Source: Raffaelea ambrosiae (Eukaryota; Ascomycota; Sordariomycetes; Ophiostomatales; Ophiostomataceae). From it: a stretch of 64,000 nucleotides of DNA. Within the stretch, counting starts at the first letter, position 1. Every line of letters begins with the position of its first letter. The stretch spans positions 62,001-126,000 of the forward strand of contig PCDI01000012.1 in assembly GCA_002778195.1 (NCBI GenBank), given 5' to 3'. The position numbers and the translations under genes are program-made. Shown here in pieces: positions 57,200 through 64,000 of this stretch. The notes under the pieces are model-generated. The model was given only the letters and a program-made list of their open reading frames with translations. It did not search any database and was not told the DNA's origin.

Positions 57200-58153
57200 A
57201 TGACGACCACCACCTCGCAGGACCACTCCGGTGGTGCAGGAGGAGGAGGAGTCGAAGGCCTCAATGGCTCCAGTGGCTCCAATGGCTCCAATGGGACCCA
57301 TCAGACCAATGGGGGGACCAATGAGGGACCCCCCGTTGCCGCTGCCGCCAATGGAGTCTCCGCTTCTTCTGCGTCGTTGTCGTCGTCGTTGTCCTTGACG
57401 TCGTCATCCGTTGTCTCTTTGTCGGGCGACCCCCTCATCGAAGCTGTCACGGAGGTTGTCCGGGCCTACATGGCCCGCTATGACTGCTCGCACGACTTTA
57501 TGCACATCCGCCGCGTGGTGGGCATGGCCAAGCACATTGCCGAGGAGGAGACCAGGGGGGAGAAGAAGCAGAAGCTGGACTTGCGCCTCATCACGCTCTG
57601 TGCGCTGCTGCACGACGTCGGCGACCGAAAGTACCTGGACCTGATCCCGGCGGCGGCTGATGGCGATGCCACCACCTCTGCCAAAACCGGGTTCTTCTCC
57701 TCGGACCCTGCCTCAGCGGCCATCCAGGCTGTCCTGCACAAGTGCGGCGGCCCCGAGGACCTGTTCCACCTCGTGCCCCTTCTGTGCAAGAACGTCAGCT
57801 GGTCGCACGAGACCAAGACGGCCGAGTCGGCAGCGGCCGTGGCCGCGCTGGTCGCCCAGCATCCCGAGCTGGGCGTGGTCCAAGACGCCGACCGTCTGGA
57901 CTCCATTGGCGGCGTGGGCATTGGACGGGTGTTTGCGTACGGGGCGGTCCGCGGCGGCAGCGAGAAATCGGGCCGCACGCTCGAGGACAGTGTCCGTCAT
58001 TTCGACGAGAAGCTGCTTCGGGTTGAGACGCGCATGAAGACGGCCACAGGCCGGCGGCTTGCCCGCGAACGGACCGATCGGCTCCGGGCGTTCCGGGAAT
58101 GGTTCCGCGAAGAGGCGGCGTTTGCCATTGAAGATCCCGCAGCATCGGCATAA
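57200..58153 (+). CDS. HD-domain metal-dependent phosphohydrolase (YedJ/YpgQ-like)
   Basis: Single exon, 317 aa. The first ~75 residues are low-complexity (polyGly/Ser/Asn). The HD domain follows: ARYDCSHDFMHIRRVVGMAKHIA (H98/H102), CALLHDVGDRKY (H138-D139) and VVQDADRLDSIGGVGIGRVFAYGA (D229/D231). These are the H...HD...D ligands of the HD superfamily in the order and spacing of the YedJ/YpgQ group, some of which hydrolyse nucleotides. The C-terminal region is charged and helical (LRVETRMKTATGRRLARERT...) and ends with AFREWFREEAAF, as in that group. Substrate unknown. The start is supported by C-rich upstream sequence and a frame that begins there; the disordered N-terminus could be shorter if a downstream Met were used. 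Confidence 0.9.
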   Translation: MTTTTSQDHSGGAGGGGVEGLNGSSGSNGSNGTHQTNGGTNEGPPVAAAANGVSASSASLSSSLSLTSSSVVSLSGDPLIEAVTEVVRAYMARYDCSHDFMHIRRVVGMAKHIAEEETRGEKKQKLDLRLITLCALLHDVGDRKYLDLIPAAADGDATTSAKTGFFSSDPASAAIQAVLHKCGGPEDLFHLVPLLCKNVSWSHETKTAESAAAVAALVAQHPELGVVQDADRLDSIGGVGIGRVFAYGAVRGGSEKSGRTLEDSVRHFDEKLLRVETRMKTATGRRLARERTDRLRAFREWFREEAAFAIEDPAASA

Positions 58154-58629
58154 AGCTCTTACTTCATTTGTTTGACCCTAGACTTTGCATGCAATGAATC
58201 ACTTCAGACTATGGGGACATAGAATCACTTAGACAGAACGGAGTACTTGGGTGTTGGGGGTATGAATGCAGTGGGTTTTTATTCTGTCCTAGGAGACTAG
58301 TTACAATGAAAGATAAATAATGCAAAACAAGTCTCCTTATACGACTTTTCCCATGTCAATGAGTGACAAAAAAGATGTTTCTGCCCCTAATGCTTCTGCC
58401 CAATAGATTAAAAATATTAATGCGAAAGAGATGGGGTTTGTCAAAAGGCTCCCAACAAGAAACAAGAAAAGCAAAACAGAAGTATTGGCCTATGCATGAC
58501 GTGTAAAGATGAAGAGCCTGACCACCATCAACAATGAACCCATGATTGTGCAATGCAGCACCCCGTGAAAACGCCAGACAGTGTAAATTCACAACTTATT
58601 TACTATAAGAGACATCCTGCACTCCGCCC
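58154..58629. other. Intergenic between convergent genes
   Basis: 476 bp of AT-rich 3' flank. GATAAATAATG near 58312 and AATAT-rich DNA may hold poly(A) signals for either gene. Nothing else seen. Confidence 0.55.
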
Positions 58630-59556
58630 TTACAGGAAGTAGGCGGCGAAGAAGCCGACAAAGGCAAGCAGGCCGCCGACCTGGTTGACGGCAGCGCCAG
58701 CAGTGGGCACAGTGGAAGGGGTCGAAGTCGTCGAGGTAGGGCCGACAGGGGTGTTAGAGCCAGACGGAACCGTGCCGTTGCCGCTGCCCGAGCCGCCGCC
58801 ACTGCCGGTGCTCAGAGGAGGAGCCGGGACGACCGAGCTGGGGGTGCTGACACCCGTGCTCAGGGGCGGGGCGGGAACGACAGAGCTGGGAGTGCTGACG
58901 CCAGTGCTCAGAGGAGGAGAGACGACAGCCGGGCTGGTGGTGGTCGCAGCGCTGCTCTCCGGGCAGGTGGTGGTGGTCGACGTGGCGTCAACGACAGTGG
59001 TGGTGTCGACGTCCGAGGCACCAGCCGAAGAGCTGGTGGCCGTCAGAGTGCGCTCGGTGCCTGTGGCAGTAACAGAGGCCGAGCTGATGACACCCGAGGC
59101 CGAGGCCGAAGCAGTGTAGGTCGGGCTGCAGTCGTCTGATGGCAGAGTGAAGGTACCCGGGTAGTTACCCGAGCCGCCATAGACGACGCAGTTCTTCTCG
59201 CAGGCGGCATCGCCGCTGGTCTCCGAAGTCTGCCAGCACAGAGCCGGGTAGTTGCCGACGGGAGGCTCGCCATCGAGGTTCTGCGTACCGTGTTAGTATC
59301 ACTGTTTGAAAAAAAAAAAAAGAGCATGGCCGCATGGCCAGAGAGGGCAAGGAGAAATGCCTACGTCGCTGCAGCGGCCCCACTGGCCAACCTTCTCCGA
59401 GTCACAGCGGATGATGATGTCGCTCTTGAGCGAGTCGCCCGAGCAGTAGGCAACGTTGGCCTTAGCACAGTCGAACTTGCCGGTGGTCGAGTTGTAGGTG
59501 GCCTGAGCGTTGGCGAGGGCGGCCGCGGAGGCAACGAGAACAGCAGTGGTCTTCAT
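58630..59556 (-). CDS. Secreted GPI-anchored Ser/Thr-rich cell-surface protein
   Basis: Exons 59556-59365 and 59280-58630 on the minus strand (280 aa). The intron has a perfect TACTAAC branch point, and the join reads RCSD-NLDGEP. Signal peptide MKTTAVLVASAAALANAQA. The mature N-terminal domain (~20-120) has about eight Cys (FDCAKANVAYC, IIRCDSEKVGQWGRC, LCWQTSETSGDAACEKNC, DDCSPTY) and is likely disulfide-bonded. It is followed by a Ser/Thr/Pro stalk with a tandem 16-residue repeat (LSTGVSTPSSVVPAPP) and a hydrophobic tail (VGGLLAFVGFFAAYFL) typical of a GPI signal. The predicted product is a glycosylated wall or membrane-surface protein. I recall similar Cys domains in fungal secreted proteins but cannot name the family. 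Strong C-ending codon bias suggests high expression. Confidence 0.9.
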
Positions 59557-62500
59557 GGTGATGATGGTGATGTGTGAAACGGAGAATGTATATAACAAGA
59601 TATTGATATTACGCGTGTATGAGCGAGCGTGGTGTGGAAGAATATTAGATAATGGAAGATGGACAGGTAGTACGAGATACCAAGAGAACAAGAAGCGAGT
59701 GGAGATGAAACAGCAAAAGAGTCTGAATCGAGTGACAAAGTGGCAAGGGAAGGATGCAAGAGTTATATATGCAGAGAAGATGCTGGCTAGGCTGACTGAC
59801 AGGAGAAGCAGGCACGGGGGGGACGGTTCAAAAAGGAAGGAAGTATGGCCCTTTAATATGCGAAACACGCTACGCCAGCACGACCCAGCGACATCTTACG
59901 AGGGAAGGCGCCCACCGATGTTTGGGTGACTTTTGAGAATTGGCCGGCGAGACTAGTACAGCCATCCCGGCAGGCGACGACGAGTCAGAGACAGCCAGAG
60001 ACAGGACAACAACACGAGAGGAGACGGCAGGTGCCAGGGACCAGGAACCAGGGGGGGTGAAAGCTGGAGGAAGCCACGACCGGGGAGGAGACAGAGTCCA
60101 CTTGCCTATTCCAGCGCATGCCTGATGTCATTGCCAAGGCGGCGTCTGGAGCTAGCAAAACCTGAAAACAGGGACAGACAGGGCCGCAGAGGGAGGCCAA
60201 ACGGCTACCAACAGGGGCCAGGGCCGCTAAAACACCGAACGGAAAACAAAAACAAAAACAACCCAAACACCCAAATACCAAAATACCAAAAGAAACGGGG
60301 CAGGCACGATGGGGCAGGCGGCTGTTCTTTGGGGACAAATTGGCGGAAAGAACGACCTGCTGAGTGAGAGCCCGGGACCCACTGGGGTTTCCTCTTGCTC
60401 TGTCCTTTTTGTGGTTTAATCTTCCTTCCCAAGCAATCTTCTTGGCCGGGCATGCCGTCGACCGACGGACGAGGCTCGGAACTTGATTCGCGCATTCCAG
60501 AGCCCTCCCAACCAAAGGGTGGCTGATCAACTCTATTCTGAGCTCTCTATTCTTTTTTGTCCATGCAATATTACTTTGAAGAAGCAGCCAAGCCAGCCAG
60601 TGGCACTGACAGCTGCAGAGGGTGTGCGCAATAGAGGGGAGGGTGTGGGGATGTCGGCCCCAGTTTTTAAGCCCTCTGACGCCTGAACCCTTTTTTTGTG
60701 AAGGCTTGGGGGTGATTTGGGGGGTGTTTTTGGCAGCCCTGAAGGAGCGCCGAGTTCCGACCGGAGACTGTGGCGCAGACCGAAGAAAAACGGCTCTGTC
60801 TACGAGATCTTTTCTCGTCATGTTCTTCCCATCTTCTCGTATGCTATTGCACCTGTACTAATAAGGCTCTGTCTGCTATTTTCAGATCCGCACGGCACTT
60901 TCTTGCCTAAAGTCTCGTATTGCGGCCATGGTTTTTGCCAAAGAAGTCCTGGAGGGAAACAGAGCCGAAATGAAAAGGCAAAAGAAAAGGAAAAAAAAAA
61001 AGACCTAGGAGAATGGAGAGAATGGATAGAATGAAGAGGGAGAACTGGGGAATGCACTAGCTGAACTTTTTGCGCTCTGGTTTATTGCCAAACTGCGTGT
61101 TTGGTTGGCACTTTTTAAGATTTGCTTCTGCACATCCAAATCATGGTTCGTCTTTTCTATCGCTCGCTGTCAACTTTAGCGTGGCTCCTCCCAATCTCAC
61201 AAGCTGTTTCAAGTTCAGGAGCTGCAGGTTTTTTTTTTTTTTTTTTTGTCGCGCTCTCTGTAAAACCGGGGTTCCTGCAGATGGCCGGTTCAGCCAATGA
61301 GAGGCCACGGACGTGACATCCCACACGGCAGACGGAACACAAGAAACACAAAGGGACCCCAGTCGGGTCCAGTTGGGTCAGGAGAAACAAAAGAACAAAC
61401 ACGCCGGCAGAAACAAAAAAAACATGACCCCCCAACTTGGGGGGTTGCAATGGAACCTAGAGAGAACCGGGGTCGAAGGCTATGCGGATCCAACCAAAGA
61501 AGAAAGAAAAAGTGCCTTTCCTCTTGCTGGCATGTCTGGCATTCCTGGCTGCGACTGGGCAGTCGGCAAAAGGGGGGGAAACACTTCAGAGACAAATGAA
61601 GGGGGAAGCGACGAAGCGGCATGCAGCGCCGCTCCGCAGAACAGCCATGGGCGTCGTGTCTTGGGGTCTTGCTTGGTGCGATTTGGATGTCCCCTGTTGA
61701 TCGGCCAGTGCGAAGGCCTTTTTGGCTTCTTTACGAGAGTACTAACTAGTTGCTCATACATACTATGTAGTAGTTTCTACCATGTACAAAGTATTTCCAA
61801 GCTGTACGAGTACGAGTATTGCTCGTAGAACGGAAAAGGGTCCGCTGCGATGCCGGGGCTTTGTTTGTTTTTCGTTGGTTTGGTTTGGTATTGACTTTGT
61901 ATATACGAGCAAGAGTAGTCGGTTTTTCCTTTGCCGCCTTTGTTTTGCTTTGCTTGTTGTGGCGTCTCTAACTGTTTCTGGCCTTTGTCGCCCCTCATGA
62001 TCGACACGGTGCTATCCCTGTCCAGCACGCTTGGGACGTGACCACGGTCATTTCATTCGTGTCCGTTGTTAAAAAACCTGTCTTTCAAATTTGACAGAGA
62101 CGATAGAAACCCAGAACAATGCGCGCTATGGTCCAATATGGGTAGCTTCTAGATGGGTTGTCGGCCATGCTTCCGCACAAGTCAAGCCCGGATCATTTCC
62201 TGCTTGAGAAACGCGCCGGTCTTCTTTCTCCTGCTCGTTAACTCTAAACAGAAGAACACGACACGCAAGGTTGCAAGCGCGTTCTATCTTGAGATGCGTT
62301 GACGACACCGGATGGTGACCGTCAGTTGTGTTAGTCGAGTGGACATATTCTTGAGATATTTTCCACCAGTGTTTTGCGAGGCAAGATCGTCTGTCATTGC
62401 TCCGCCACGCCAAAATGTGGTGTTGTGGTGGCCTTGCCGAAGTGCCACAGGTAGCCTCTGCTGCTTTGGCCCCTGATCTCTCCCCCCCCCTTTTCCATGA

Positions 62501-63427
62501 CCCAACCGACGGGTGTGCGGAGTTTTTCCACCTCACCCCATTTTGCATTTGCTCTTGGAGTGTTTGTTTTTGTTTTGTTTAAATTCCTTACGTCATGCAT
62601 GTCCTACTACGGTGTATGCATTTTTATAAGTCTTCGACCAGCTGGCTTTTCCTTTCTGGCCTCAATTCACGATACTCTTCAATTCCACGGTTGGAATTCA
62701 TTGCTGGAGAATTGCCGATGCTCCGCAGTAAGGTGTGCGTCCACTATTGAGAGACCCGTGACCAATGTGAGATGGATACTACATTGTGAAGACGTCTTTG
62801 TTTTTCCAGGCCCCTTGCTTCCAGACTCACATTTTTGTGACACTGAAGGCCGCCTCCTTACGTCTCGTATCAAAATGTGTTCTGTACCACAACCAACACG
62901 GGGCGCTTTTTGGTACGACTGCAGCTTACTGTGCGTGGTGTTTTTTTATGTGTAACCACCATGCAATGAGCTCAACCCTAGCCTTCCCCAGGTACGTGGA
63001 AGAACCATGCAGCTGTGACACCGCCGAGAACAGCACATGGTTTCTAGTCTCAAACATGTTTTCATTCAACTCTCTCATTCTTCTTACGTATGAAGCTACT
63101 TCTTCGCTGCCATGAAAAACAAACAAACAAACAAACAAACAAAAAAAAAGAACACCCGCCTGGCACTTTTTGTTTTGCAACTCCCGTCTCTCTCTCACCC
63201 TTCCTCGACGCCTAAACCACTTTTTTTTTTCTGCCAGCATCCTCTTCTGATCCTTTGTCATCGCATTCGTTTAAAAAAAAGTTGCTTGTGATGATTTTGG
63301 GGGCAGCTGCTGCAACGTTACTCAGACCCAGAATCCTTCTGAAAGGGGGAGATTCTATTCTTATCAGAAGGTACGTGCAGGTAGCCGAGAAGCGCGTTCT
63401 AAGTGAAGCTCGCTTCTGGTGGCCCGC
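59557..63427. other. 3.9-kb intergenic region
   Basis: No gene supported. A 278-codon minus-strand frame (59985-60821) and others are motif-free. A T-run is at about 61229-61248, a TACTATGTAGTAG element at about 61762, and an (AAAC)n repeat at 63116. 61.2-61.6 kb is purine-rich on the plus strand. Confidence 0.5.
63116..63141. repeat. (AAAC)n microsatellite
   Basis: Six AAAC units followed by an A run, in the 3' flank of the agmatinase-family gene. Confidence 0.9.
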
Positions 63428-64000
63428 TCACAGGTCGTTGTTCTCTGGGCTAGCAGCCGCGGCATCCTCCTGGATGGCCGCCTTGCCGGTGGTGTCCTTG
63501 CCGGCCTTTTGGTTGCTCACGCTGAGCGAGCCGTGCTTGACCATGAGACTCATGATCTCGTATATGGCGTCAGCTGCCGCCATGGTCGTATGCTCGGCAT
63601 TGGTGTCGTAGGCCGGCTGTCCGATCAGTCAGTCACGGGGCTCTATACGAAACGAGCGGGCCAAGAGATGGAAAAAAAAAAAAAAAACGGGCGAAGCAAG
63701 GAAAGGAAAGGTCAAGAACGTACCGCCACCTCGACAATGTCCGCGGCAATCAAGTTGATGCCCTCCAGACCGCGCAGGATGGTGCGCAGCTCGCGTGTCG
63801 ACCAGCCACCGGTCTCTGGCGTGCCGGTAGCAGGGGCGACTGCAGTTTGTTAGTCAGGTCGGCCGACCACAGGGACAACTCGTATATCCTCTCCCTAGAG
63901 AGGGGGGGGGGGGGGGAGGGGCGCACGTACAAGCAGGATCCAAGGTGTCAATGTCCAGGGACAGGTACACCGGGTTCGTGGTGCCGACGCGGGCCTTGAT
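63428..64000 (-). CDS. Agmatinase/arginase (ureohydrolase) family protein, 3' part
   Basis: Binuclear-manganese ureohydrolase that releases urea from agmatine or a related guanidino compound. Only the last three exons are visible on the minus strand: beyond the edge to 63931, 63839-63724 and 63616-63428. The gene continues past 64000. The first visible exon encodes VYLSLDIDTLDPA, the conserved SxDxDxxDPxxAP metal motif; it is completed across the intron as F-APATGTPETGGW, the substrate-loop motif of agmatinases. The next exon ends AADIVEVA, and the last starts PAYDTN-AEHTTMAAADAIYEIM, as expected of fungal agmatinases. A ~30-residue polar tail (GKDTTGKAAIQEDAAAASPENNDL) ends the protein. Intron 1 contains a G16-like homopolymer (about 63902-63916). 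Agmatinase is preferred over arginase because of the GTPETGGW and AADIVEVAPAYD motifs; the enzyme class is firm, the exact substrate inferred. Confidence 0.92.

Noticed and set aside
59985..60821. 278-codon minus-strand frame upstream of the GPI protein
   Set aside because: No motif; irregular composition; neighbouring short frames overlap it in other phases.

Overview
This is nuclear DNA of a filamentous ascomycete (Pezizomycotina; the gene set and GC-rich coding style suggest a Sordariomycete, but I cannot name the species from sequence). The evidence is short spliceosomal introns with GTRNGT-type donors and CTRAC branch points 8-20 nt before the acceptor, pyrimidine-rich leaders, fungus-specific families (EsdC, DUF3425 bZIP, a Psr1-type phosphatase, a serine-rich GPI protein) and GC-rich exons in AT/pyrimidine-rich intergenic DNA. 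I support 17 protein genes. Gene density is low, with several 2-5 kb stretches that I could not assign to any gene. There are two runs of N: 16413-16517, inside an intron in my model, and 35353-35392, just upstream of a gene. I found no tRNA, rRNA, CRISPR array or recognisable intact transposon.

Layout. 0-10.5 kb (+): Psr1-like phosphatase, Sec61 beta, and a 14-TM-type MFS transporter. 14.2-17.3 kb: a short-chain dehydrogenase (-) and a bZIP/DUF3425 regulator (+) diverging from a shared 488-bp promoter. 22.6-26.5 kb (+): a 1161-residue disordered protein with a conserved-looking C-terminal Cys module, preceded by 5 kb of repeat-rich pyrimidine DNA. 27.5-35.2 kb (-): three genes of an ADP-ribosylation set. 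36.3-43.2 kb (-): a multi-pass glycosylated membrane protein and a Ted1/Cdc1-type GPI-remodelling phosphoesterase. 44.7-53.1 kb (-): a possible small protein, an amidohydrolase/lactonase and EsdC. 57.2-64 kb: an HD-domain hydrolase (+), a GPI-anchored Ser/Thr-rich cell-surface protein (-) and the 3' part of an agmatinase/arginase-family gene (-), cut by the window edge.

The most interesting system is at 27.5-35.2 kb. Two tandem, single-domain PARP-like ADP-ribosyltransferases, reconstructed exon by exon and both retaining the H-Y-E triad, lie on the same strand as a microbial-type (DUF2263/TIGR02452) poly(ADP-ribose) glycohydrolase with an intact GGG-x7-QEE signature. Two 'writers' next to one 'eraser' suggest a self-contained ADP-ribose modification module. 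Introns fragment the writer genes so heavily (6 and 7 exons, some of 12-51 nt) that simple ORF calling would miss them.
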